A stretch of 11,985 nucleotides of DNA from JAYFRE01 sp034926235. Lineage in GTDB: Bacteria; Pseudomonadota; Alphaproteobacteria; Rhodospirillales; Magnetospirillaceae. A program made the position numbers and the translations under genes. This document shows positions 5,724-11,985 of the stretch, piece by piece; within the stretch, counting starts at the first letter, position 1; each line of letters begins with the position of its first letter. The stretch covers positions 1-11,985 of the forward strand of contig JAYFRE010000068.1 in the NCBI GenBank assembly GCA_034926235.1. The letters are read 5' to 3'. The notes beneath the pieces were generated by a model. The model was not told the origin of the DNA and searched no databases. It saw only the letters and a list, made by a program, of their open reading frames with translations.

Positions 5724-8552
5724 GAAGGCATAATTAGCCCGGATGCTGACACCTACTCCCTCACGCTTGCCTGTATAGCCATTGGCCTTGAAGTCCAAAC
5801 TCAGATTTTGGTCAGCTATGGGTTTGATATTCGCTCCAAGCGAGACAGTACCCGTTCCGCCTCGAACACTCGGTACTTGAATGTTGTAAACACCATAAGT
5901 AGTCGCTCTGGCCTTGCCATCAAACTCGTGTTCATAGCCAAGCCCAGCGTTGAAGGTCACCGTGCTGCTGTAGTGATGATTAACCATAGTGCTTAATCTC
6001 ATGCGGCTAGAATTTAGCCGATCAAAGTGAATGGGATCTCCTGCCACAAGCACATCCTTGCCCCCCACGGTGGAGTGCAGATATTTGGCGGAAAGATCCA
6101 GTTCGTTCTTGTCGTTGAGAGGAAGCAGGTAACCTACACCGGCATGTGCACTGGCATAATTGGTTTTGACGTTATAACTGGCAAACTGACCCGTGGCGAT
6201 ATTGAGGATATCAATCGTATCAAACTCGGTGCGATTGCGCCCAAAGCGAATGGACGCATCCGTGTAAACACCATTGTCAAAATCATAACGCCCAAGCAAA
6301 CCAGCACCAAAATAGCGGGTATTACCATCGCCATGGACATTGGCGGCGTTGTAGAAGCTGTTGTAACTGTCATAATTACCCCAGCCACTTTCAAGGAAAG
6401 CGCCAAGGGTCACATGCTCTTGCTGGTAGCTTAGCCCACCCGTTAAGAAAAAATCATTGGATTTTATATGGGAGCCACTGTTATATCGACTGTAACTTCC
6501 TGAAATAATCGCAAAAGGAACAAGACCATTTTCATGATTTTGCTCGTTAATGGCATTAAATGCATTATAAGCAATATTGTCTACGCCTCGGGTAACGAGC
6601 ATTAATCCAGCAAGATAGCCTTCGGGCAAAGCTTTCAGTTGGGGGTTGACTCTGGCATCTGGTGCTCCATTGTCGCTGGGATTTACAGTAATAATGGTCG
6701 CCGTCACTTCATTGTTGGCAAGATCTATATCAGTTCTGACATCGTACAACAGTGAGATGCCCTGCTGAGCAAGTCCTGTTGACGAAAGCCCTGCGGCGCC
6801 ATATCCGTCAAAAGCTGACGTAGAGCGCATCAAGATGAATTCATCCCCTGTATTAAGAGGCGTGCCTGAGTGAATACCAACCACAGTTATTTTTGATGTG
6901 GCATCCGTGCCAGTGTTATGATTTGTGGCATCAGTTCCCAGAACAATATGATCCGCACTAATGAGGGCAGTACCAGTATTGGCAAGGACTGGATTGATCG
7001 TGAAGTTGTAATTCTCAAAATTGGAGACTGTATCAATACTCACAGGGTGGGCTGAGAAGTTCAGGGTATTGCCCGTAAAAACGTCATAGGTATGAGATGC
7101 CCCTGCTTGATATCCCCCCTTAATGGAGGCCGTCGGCGCAAAGGTTGGGTTTCCAGAAATGTTAACCGTGTTATCCGTAACAGAAATGTCGCCACCAGAA
7201 CCTGCTGTAAAAGATCCATAGCCCCCTACAAGCAGTCCTTCTATAGAACCACCACTGATATTGACTTCATTATGGCTGATGCTGGTTGAAATATCTCCAG
7301 CACCCGATTTAAAAGAACCATACCCCCCTGCAATTGTTCCTCTTATAACGCCACCACTGATATTAACCTCATTATTATTTATGGTTAAATCCCCTTGAGC
7401 ATCATGAGTGATGTTATCACCAGTCGAAATATTTACATAATTCAGATCAATAAAACTAGATCCCCCTACAATACCGCCCCCGATAAAACCGTCACTGACA
7501 TTGACGATATTATTCATGATGGTTAAATTATTACCAACATACACGGGGATCATAGTATTAGGCGGGCCAAGAGAGATAACACCGCCATAAAGAGACCCTC
7601 CGACATTACCTCCTGTTACGGTTATTTTATTGCCCGTCATGGTCACATCACCATGCTTATTAGAGGCATTATTGAATGCAGCACCCCCATATACAGAGCT
7701 TGTCACTGTACCAGTAGAAATAGTAACGATATTATCAGTAATAGTAGTCGGCATATCGGCACCGGAAACAATACCGTCTCCTCCGATTACGCTACCTGTC
7801 ACCGTACCCCCGTTGATCTCTACGATATTATCCGCGACAGCCGTTGTTTTGTCGTAAGAGGCACCATGCCCCCCATAGACTGTCCCACCAACACTGCCGG
7901 CAGTCATCGTAACTTTGTTTCCCGACACGATAACGGGTATTGAAGCACTGTTGTAGGTGACACCGTATCCGCCGAAAATTCCCCTTGTTACCGAGCCGCC
8001 ATTGATAGAAACCGTGTTATTTGTGATACTCACCGTGCCGCTAGCATCAGATCGGCCCTGACCACCATAAATATAACCGGCAATAGTTCCACCATCTATT
8101 GAAACGTTATTTTGGTTAATATTTATATCACCCGAAACCGCCCGGCCATACCCTCCGATAACACTGAAATTAATCTGACCATTTACGACTGAAACAGTAT
8201 TATTTGTTACTTCTGTGCTGTCTTTAGCCAGCCCCCCTATGACATAATCCGGGTTTGTGCCTGATGTAAAATTGACCGTAATGGCATTTCCTGCCACACC
8301 CGGCACGGCTGAACTTCCAGCATATAAATTATTACTTACTGTTCCCAAATTATTAACCCATAAAGGAAAGGCTTTTAAATCAGCGCCATTCCCTCCATAG
8401 GTGATGTTGTCTGCATAAACTGGCAGACACACTCCAGATAATCCAAATGCACAAGCAAGAATATATATTTGCGTGATGCGTTTTGGTCTAAATACAAGCA
8501 TAGGTTGAATTACCGCCATTTTGCTTCGCGAACAATCTGCCACATGAGGCAT
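5721..8552 (-). CDS. Autotransporter with repetitive passenger domain
   Basis: A 943-residue type V secreted protein. The N terminus has a long signal peptide with a basic segment (FRPKR) and hydrophobic core, cleavage likely after VYA at residue 47. Residues about 117-481 form the passenger: some eleven copies of a 20-residue block with pattern N-x-V-x-I-x-G-G-x-V-x-G-x-V-x-G-G-x-G separated by linkers of about 10-25 residues, which suggests a beta-helix or beta-roll. Residues about 675-943 are the translocator beta-barrel, ending in alternating residues and a terminal phenylalanine (NYAF), as required by the outer-membrane assembly machinery. In-frame ATGs at residues 12 and 18 are also possible starts; residue 12 has a weak GAAG upstream, residue 1 has none. 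The gene is clearly AT-richer than its neighbours and uses different codons, so it was probably acquired. Its stop lies in the IS end. Adhesion or aggregation is a guess. Confidence 0.88.
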   Translation of the reverse strand: MPHVADCSRSKMAVIQPMLVFRPKRITQIYILACAFGLSGVCLPVYADNITYGGNGADLKAFPLWVNNLGTVSNNLYAGSSAVPGVAGNAITVNFTSGTNPDYVIGGLAKDSTEVTNNTVSVVNGQINFSVIGGYGRAVSGDININQNNVSIDGGTIAGYIYGGQGRSDASGTVSITNNTVSINGGSVTRGIFGGYGVTYNSASIPVIVSGNKVTMTAGSVGGTVYGGHGASYDKTTAVADNIVEINGGTVTGSVIGGDGIVSGADMPTTITDNIVTISTGTVTSSVYGGAAFNNASNKHGDVTMTGNKITVTGGNVGGSLYGGVISLGPPNTMIPVYVGNNLTIMNNIVNVSDGFIGGGIVGGSSFIDLNYVNISTGDNITHDAQGDLTINNNEVNISGGVIRGTIAGGYGSFKSGAGDISTSISHNEVNISGGSIEGLLVGGYGSFTAGSGGDISVTDNTVNISGNPTFAPTASIKGGYQAGASHTYDVFTGNTLNFSAHPVSIDTVSNFENYNFTINPVLANTGTALISADHIVLGTDATNHNTGTDATSKITVVGIHSGTPLNTGDEFILMRSTSAFDGYGAAGLSSTGLAQQGISLLYDVRTDIDLANNEVTATIITVNPSDNGAPDARVNPQLKALPEGYLAGLMLVTRGVDNIAYNAFNAINEQNHENGLVPFAIISGSYSRYNSGSHIKSNDFFLTGGLSYQQEHVTLGAFLESGWGNYDSYNSFYNAANVHGDGNTRYFGAGLLGRYDFDNGVYTDASIRFGRNRTEFDTIDILNIATGQFASYNVKTNYASAHAGVGYLLPLNDKNELDLSAKYLHSTVGGKDVLVAGDPIHFDRLNSSRMRLSTMVNHHYSSTVTFNAGLGYEHEFDGKARATTYGVYNIQVPSVRGGTGTVSLGANIKPIADQNLSLDFKANGYTGKREGVGVSIRANYAF
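7110..8204 (-). repeat. Tandem-like passenger repeats within the autotransporter
   Basis: About eleven blocks begin at residues 117, 147, 178, 211, 241, 273, 307, 346, 393, 427 and 460. Each has the Asn-x-Val start, a central Gly-Gly and a closing Gly-Gly-x-Gly. The third, ninth and tenth are the most regular (for example NNEVNISGG followed by a GGYG). The blocks are similar at protein level but diverged at DNA level, with spacing of 30 to 47 residues. Confidence 0.8.
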
Positions 8553-8700
8553 GTTTATATGTAATTATGTCATCCGCGATTCATGGCAATATCGTTTGTG
8601 TTTTGGTTCTTTTGTATAATAAAGAAAAATGGAAAAGCTTTTAGAGCGCATGGCTTTCTCAAGATTTCTCTCCATCACAATCAATTGTCGCGGCTTCGTT
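8553..8700 (-). promoter_or_regulatory. AT-rich upstream region of the autotransporter, probable promoter
   Basis: The stretch is AT-rich and lies directly upstream of the autotransporter on its coding strand. A TATTAT hexamer (plus-strand 8616-8621) could be a -10 box, but no good -35 stands 16-18 bases before it. A perfect AAAAGCTTTT palindrome lies at 8633-8642. The exact promoter cannot be fixed by eye. Confidence 0.3.
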
Positions 8701-8733
8701 TAAAGACCAAGCCCCATCATTGAATAAGGCCAT

Positions 8734-8762
8734 GGTCGGTTGCTGGTAAAGCCAGTAAGACC
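8734..8762 (-). other. Inverted repeat at the leader-distal end of the first array
   Basis: GGTC (8734-8737) and GACC (8759-8762) enclose a second stem CTGG/CCAG (8743-8746 with 8752-8755, loop of 5). A transcript of the first array would run into it straight after the last repeat, so it could help end transcription. There is no T-run, and both stems are short. Confidence 0.25.
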
Positions 8763-8912
8763 GGTTCATCCCCGCGCGTGCGGGGAACACTTTGCTCTCG
8801 CCTGCGCCTCGTGAGGAGCGAGCGGTTCATCCCCGCGCGTGCGGGGAACACTCCAGATAAGCAGCGGCGACTCTCGTTGGTATCGGTTCATCCCCGCGCG
8901 TGCGGGGAACGC
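8762..8912 (-). CRISPR. Type I-E CRISPR array 1: 3 repeats, 2 spacers
   Basis: Repeats of 29 bases at 8762-8790, 8823-8851 and 8884-8912 are separated by spacers of exactly 32 bases (8791-8822 and 8852-8883). On the plus strand each repeat begins CGGTTCATCCCC and contains the palindromic CCCCGC/GCGGGG stem. By analogy with the Escherichia coli I-E repeat, whose crRNA handle is AUAAACCG, the transcribed strand is minus, with handle AUGAACCG. The first two repeats are identical; the leader-proximal one has one substitution at 8911. The leader lies to the right, facing cas3. The spacers are unlike each other and I see no match to them elsewhere in the window. Confidence 0.97.
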
Positions 8913-8968
8913 TCTGGCTGGAGGCTCTTGATCCGTAACGATATTTACGATGTCAAAGATCCCACCGG
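8913..8968 (-). promoter_or_regulatory. CRISPR leader of array 1
   Basis: Read on the minus strand, this stretch runs from CCGGT through TCTTTGACATCGT to CCAGCCAGA directly before the first repeat. The 47 bases nearest the repeat match the leader of array 2 at 40 positions, and CCGGT recurs at the same distance further out. It holds a TTGACA hexamer (plus-strand 8951-8956), possibly a -35 box, and an ATCAA-N4-CT stretch (plus-strand 8920-8934) resembling an IHF site, which in the E. coli I-E leader guides spacer integration. Confidence 0.85.
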
Positions 8969-8990
8969 ATTTATCGGCTCTTAAACGCGC

Positions 8991-9011
8991 CTTTGCGCGC
9001 CGGGCGCAAAG
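8991..9011. other. Perfect 8-bp inverted repeat between leader 1 and cas3
   Basis: CTTTGCGC (8991-8998) and GCGCAAAG (9004-9011) are perfect complements around a 5-base loop. It lies between the first array's leader and cas3 and has no T-run on either strand. It could be an operator for a dimeric regulator or a small RNA hairpin. Nothing like it occurs upstream of the second leader. Confidence 0.5.
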
Positions 9012-9068
9012 AGGGGTGCGGACAGTGTAAAGGATGGGGTATCCCGCTCGCTAGCCGGTTGCAGGGCA

Positions 9069-9077
9069 TGACATAAT
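9069..9077 (+). promoter_or_regulatory. Possible extended -10 promoter for cas3
   Basis: TGACATAAT fits an extended -10 element (TG, one base, then CATAAT with one mismatch to TATAAT). It would start a transcript near 9084, about 20 bases before the first ATG of cas3. No good -35 stands at the usual distance, so this is tentative. Confidence 0.3.
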
Positions 9078-9103
9078 CGCCGGATCGGCGGTATCGTTGA
9101 GCG

Positions 9104-11620
9104 ATGGTTCACAAGCGGACCGTGCGGGGGGCGAGGATGGAGGATTATCTATCGCGCTGGCCGGGGAAAAGCGCCGGAGAGTCAGGCGTAGAACATCCGG
9201 CGGTTTACCACATGCTGGATGTCGCGGCGGTGGCGGAACGGCTTCTGATTCCTTTCTCTTATCCGGAGGCGCTCAAATCGGCGCTGGTCTTGCTGGCTGC
9301 CCTGCATGATCTGGGCAAAATCGGCGAACCGTTCCGGGCCATGCTGCGTTCCGGCGTGCGGCAAGAATACAAGCATTGGATATTGACCGAGGCCTGGCTG
9401 TCCGATCAGCCTTTCTTGTGTGAAAAGCTGGAGGCGGATGCCTATGCCTGGCGTTCCCTGATCGCTGCCGTTGCCGGCCATCATGGCAAACCGACTCCAG
9501 ATGGGGCAGACAGGCATTTCGACACCGGCCGCTGGTGGGCGGGGACCGAGGCCGCCGAAGATATCCCTTCCATCATCGCGGACATGGCGGCGTTGTGGCC
9601 CGATGCCTCGCTCGCCGGGATGACGGAAGGGATGGCAAAGCACTTAAGCTGGCCGTTGGCGGGGATGACGACCGTGGCGGATTGGGTCGGGTCCAACACC
9701 GACTGGTTCCCGCCGCAAGAGCCGGGGCCGGACCTTGCCTCTTATCTGGAACAAGCGCGGCATCGGGCGGTGGTGGCGTTGTCGCGGGCCGGGTTGGACG
9801 GCGCGGCGCTGCGGTCCGGCCCGCTGTTCGATTTTCCCTTGCGCCCGATGCAGGCGGCGGCGCACGACATCGCCTTGCCCCCGGGGCCGATGCTGGCCTT
9901 TATCGAAGACGATACCGGGTCGGGCAAGACCGAGGCTGCGCTGATCCTGGCCCAACGCATGCTGGCGGCGGGCAAGGGGCGGGGGCTTTATGTCGCCCTG
10001 CCGACCATGGCGACCGCCGATGCGATGTTCGTCCGCGCCGAATCGGTCGTGGGAAAATTGTTCGATGCGCCCTCTTTGACGCTTGCCCATGGCCGGGCGG
10101 CGCTGTCGGATCGCTTCCGCGATCTTGTCGGCCGCCCCACGGTCAGCGACGACGCGACATGCGCCCCCTGGCTGGCCGATAATCGCCGCCGTGCGCTGTT
10201 GGCCGATATCGGCATCGGCACGGTGGACCAGGCCTTGCTGGCGGTGTTGCCGGCCCGGTTCTTCGCTTTGCGCCTGTGGGGGCTGGCCCAGAAGATTCTG
10301 ATCGTGGACGAAGCCCATGAAATCGCCAGCGACGATTACACCGGCGTGTTGTTGGCGGGGCTGTTGCGCGGCCATGCCGCCCTGGGCGGATCGGCGATTC
10401 TGCTGAGCGCGACCTTGCCGCTGGGCCAGCGCGCGCTGCTGGCCCAGGCTTTCGCCGAAGGGGCGGGGCAGAAGGCGGCGCAAGACCCGGACCGCGCTTA
10501 TCCGGCCTTGACGATTCCCGGTGGGGAATCCTGGCGCGACCTCGCGCCGCAACCAGCGCCGAAAGGGCGGGTGCGGGTGGAGCGGGTGGACTCCGCCGAC
10601 GCGGCAGCCGATAAGCTGGCCGCCGCCGCCCGGCGGGGGGCGGCCTGTTTGTGGGTGCGCAACGCGGTGGACGAGGCGATCGCCGCCGTTGGTCTGTTGC
10701 GCGAACGCGGGGTGGCGTCGTCGTTGCTGCATGCGCGTTTCGCCCTGGCCGACCGCAAGCGGATCGAAACCATCGAAATGGCCCGCTTCGGCAAATGGGG
10801 CAGCGGGCGCGAAGGACGGGTTCTGGTCGCCACTCAGGTTGTCGAATCGAGCCTGGATCTGGATTTCGACGTGATGCTGTCCGATCTGGCGCCGATGGCG
10901 GCGCTGATCCAGCGGGCGGGCCGGTTGTGGCGGCATATGGAGGAGCGGCCCTACGTCTCTCGCCCCGTGCCCGAACCGGTGCTGTATGTCCTGTCGCCCG
11001 ATCCGGCCCTTGTTCGCGATAAACGCTGGCTGCTTGACGTGCTGGGAGCGGGGGGCTGGGTTTATCCGCTGGCCGACCAATGGCGCACCGCCGATATCTT
11101 GTTCCGCATCGGCGCGATCGAGGCTCCGGCGGGGCTGCGGGCGCTGATCGAGGCCGTTCATACCGACAAAGCGCCCGTGCCGGAGATCTTGGCCGCGGCG
11201 GAAGCGGAGCGTATCGGCGAGGGCTATGCCAAGGCAAACATCGCCCGTCAGAATCTGCTCGATCTGAAAACCGACTATCGGAATGCCCATGGTGACGGTG
11301 ACGACCGGATTTTTCCCACCCGGTTGGGGCCGCCGACCCAGACCCTGGTGCTGGCGCGCAGCCGCAATGGGCGGTTGATCCCCTGGGCGGACAGGTGCGG
11401 CGGTTCCGAGGCCGAGGCCTGGATGCTGTCGGAAGTGCAGGCCGACGCAGGCAAGCTTAAAAAGCTTTCCCTGCCGGATCAGACAGAAGAAGACATCGCC
11501 GCCGTGATCCGGGAATGGCCGGATTGGCGTCGCGAGGCGATGATTCTGTGTCCGGTGACGGAGAGTGGCAAGATCGCCGAAGGATTGCGCTACGATTCCA
11601 CCCTGGGTCTGCTGCTGTGA
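9104..11620 (+). CDS. cas3: CRISPR-associated nuclease-helicase Cas3, type I-E
   Basis: Cas3 is recruited by Cascade to the displaced strand of a targeted invader and unwinds and degrades it. The 838 residues fit the type I-E family (E. coli Cas3 has 888). The N-terminal HD nuclease shows H36, H68-D69 in HDLGK, H126-H127 in GHHGK and D193 in ADWVGSN. The superfamily 2 helicase follows, with Walker A DDTGSGKT (K275), DEAH (402-405), SAT (435-437) and motif VI QRAGR (603-607), then a C-terminal domain. All key residues are present, so it looks functional. The ATG at 9104 has no clear ribosome site; the in-frame ATG at 9137 follows a G-rich GGGGGGCGAGG and begins MEDYLSRWPGKS, much like family N termini, so it is a strong alternative. 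Normally cas8e follows cas3; here a terminator and a second array follow instead. Cascade and cas1-cas2 must lie elsewhere, perhaps beyond the right edge. Confidence 0.97.
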   Translation: MVHKRTVRGARMEDYLSRWPGKSAGESGVEHPAVYHMLDVAAVAERLLIPFSYPEALKSALVLLAALHDLGKIGEPFRAMLRSGVRQEYKHWILTEAWLSDQPFLCEKLEADAYAWRSLIAAVAGHHGKPTPDGADRHFDTGRWWAGTEAAEDIPSIIADMAALWPDASLAGMTEGMAKHLSWPLAGMTTVADWVGSNTDWFPPQEPGPDLASYLEQARHRAVVALSRAGLDGAALRSGPLFDFPLRPMQAAAHDIALPPGPMLAFIEDDTGSGKTEAALILAQRMLAAGKGRGLYVALPTMATADAMFVRAESVVGKLFDAPSLTLAHGRAALSDRFRDLVGRPTVSDDATCAPWLADNRRRALLADIGIGTVDQALLAVLPARFFALRLWGLAQKILIVDEAHEIASDDYTGVLLAGLLRGHAALGGSAILLSATLPLGQRALLAQAFAEGAGQKAAQDPDRAYPALTIPGGESWRDLAPQPAPKGRVRVERVDSADAAADKLAAAARRGAACLWVRNAVDEAIAAVGLLRERGVASSLLHARFALADRKRIETIEMARFGKWGSGREGRVLVATQVVESSLDLDFDVMLSDLAPMAALIQRAGRLWRHMEERPYVSRPVPEPVLYVLSPDPALVRDKRWLLDVLGAGGWVYPLADQWRTADILFRIGAIEAPAGLRALIEAVHTDKAPVPEILAAAEAERIGEGYAKANIARQNLLDLKTDYRNAHGDGDDRIFPTRLGPPTQTLVLARSRNGRLIPWADRCGGSEAEAWMLSEVQADAGKLKKLSLPDQTEEDIAAVIREWPDWRREAMILCPVTESGKIAEGLRYDSTLGLLL

Positions 11621-11638
11621 CGATCGCCCGGCAAAAGC

Positions 11639-11670
11639 ACGGATCGGGGCGGAAAACAGATCCGTTTTTT
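11639..11670 (+). terminator. Intrinsic terminator after cas3
   Basis: ACGGATC (11639-11645) pairs perfectly with GATCCGT (11659-11665) around a 13-base loop and is followed directly by a T-run through 11670. It begins 18 bases after the cas3 stop. It should end the cas3 transcript before the leader of array 2, so that array depends on its own promoter. Confidence 0.75.
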
Positions 11671-11693
11671 GGCGTCCCGAAACCCGTTTTTCG

Positions 11694-11749
11694 CCGGTAG
11701 AGTCTTTGACATCGTGAATAAGGTTATGGATCAATGGCTTCCAGCCAGA
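11694..11749 (+). promoter_or_regulatory. CRISPR leader of array 2
   Basis: The stretch from CCGGT (11694-11698) to CCAGCCAGA (ending 11749) matches leader 1 on the opposite strand, with 40 of the last 47 bases identical and no gaps. It holds TTGACA at 11706-11711, a possible -35 box, though the -10 is unclear. ATCAA-N4-TT at 11730-11740 matches the core of the IHF consensus and lies about 10-20 bases before the first repeat, as expected for a site that guides spacer integration. Confidence 0.85.
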
Positions 11750-11985
11750 GTGTTCCCCGCACGCGCGGGGATGAACCGCCTTGCGATCAACTCGATGTCC
11801 AGACCCCGGCGTGTTCCCCGCACGCGCGGGGATGAACCGACTTCCTGAAAGTCGTGGCCAGCGAGATCGCCGTGTTCCCCGCACGCGCGGGGATGAACCG
11901 TGGTGCCATACGACGCCACTACATTAGAGGAAGTGTTCCCCGCACGCGCGGGGATGAACCGAACAGGCTGGCGCGTTACCTGATG
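11750..11985 (+). CRISPR. Type I-E CRISPR array 2, continues past right edge
   Basis: Four identical 29-base repeats lie at 11750-11778, 11811-11839, 11872-11900 and 11933-11961. Each begins GTGTTCCCCGC, ends GGGGATGAACCG and is the exact reverse complement of the array 1 repeat. Three complete spacers of 32 bases lie between them, and a fourth spacer is cut off at the window edge after 24 bases. The transcribed strand is plus and the leader is on the left. All visible repeats are perfect, so this is the young, leader-proximal end of an array of unknown length. Confidence 0.97.

Noticed and set aside
8415..8445. A lipoprotein signal at Cys42 of the autotransporter
   Set aside because: The residue before the cysteine is valine, which does not fit a lipobox, and a normal cleavage site after VYA follows.
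8701..8729. A decayed fourth repeat of array 1 at the expected 61-base spacing
   Set aside because: The sequence there shares no meaningful similarity with the repeat.
8778..8984. A 68-residue open frame over array 1
   Set aside because: It consists of translated repeats, spacers and leader; no independent evidence of a gene.
9644..11884. A 746-residue minus-strand open frame opposite cas3 running into array 2
   Set aside because: It is the mirror of cas3, and its N terminus reads FIPARAGNT and HPRACGEH, which are translated CRISPR repeats.

Overview
The window looks like chromosomal DNA of a high-GC alphaproteobacterium. A Rhodospirillales-like host is my guess, from the GC-rich codon use, the hemerythrin-receiver protein and the style of the metabolic genes; nothing here fixes the species. 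It divides into a GC-rich housekeeping part (1 to about 5340), a visibly AT-richer accessory block (about 5340 to 8760), and a type I-E CRISPR-cas3 region (about 8760 to the right edge).

Left part. The 3' portion of ilvD (dihydroxy-acid dehydratase) runs in from the left edge. Nineteen bases later comes a bacteriohemerythrin domain fused to a response-regulator receiver domain, then an exported protein with a complete HEXXH-X18-E zinc-peptidase signature. Convergent to these is a PLP-dependent serine/threonine dehydratase-family gene, which is divergent from an AraC-family regulator; the last two look like a regulator-target pair.

Middle part. Just after the AraC gene there is a single, nearly perfect CRISPR repeat (5411-5439) fused directly to the 3' remnant of an IS3-family element. 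The remnant has a frameshifted transposase and a probable right terminal repeat whose last three bases coincide with the stop codon of the next gene. That gene, on the minus strand, encodes a 943-residue autotransporter with about eleven copies of a 20-residue Gly/Asn-rich passenger block and a C-terminal beta-barrel.

Right part. A short array of three repeats and two spacers (8762-8912), a complete type I-E cas3 (HD nuclease plus helicase) and a second array (four repeats, continuing past the right edge) follow. The arrays point away from each other. Each has a leader on the side facing cas3, and the two leaders are clearly homologous (40 of 47 bases identical next to the first repeat). cas3 therefore sits alone between divergent arrays, without cas8e or other Cascade genes directly after it. 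A good intrinsic terminator separates cas3 from the second leader. The stray repeat at 5411 has the same orientation as the first array, which suggests that an older array was broken up by the IS/autotransporter block.

I see no wholly new gene system here. The most unusual point is the layout of cas3 between twin-leader arrays, together with the broken array next to it.
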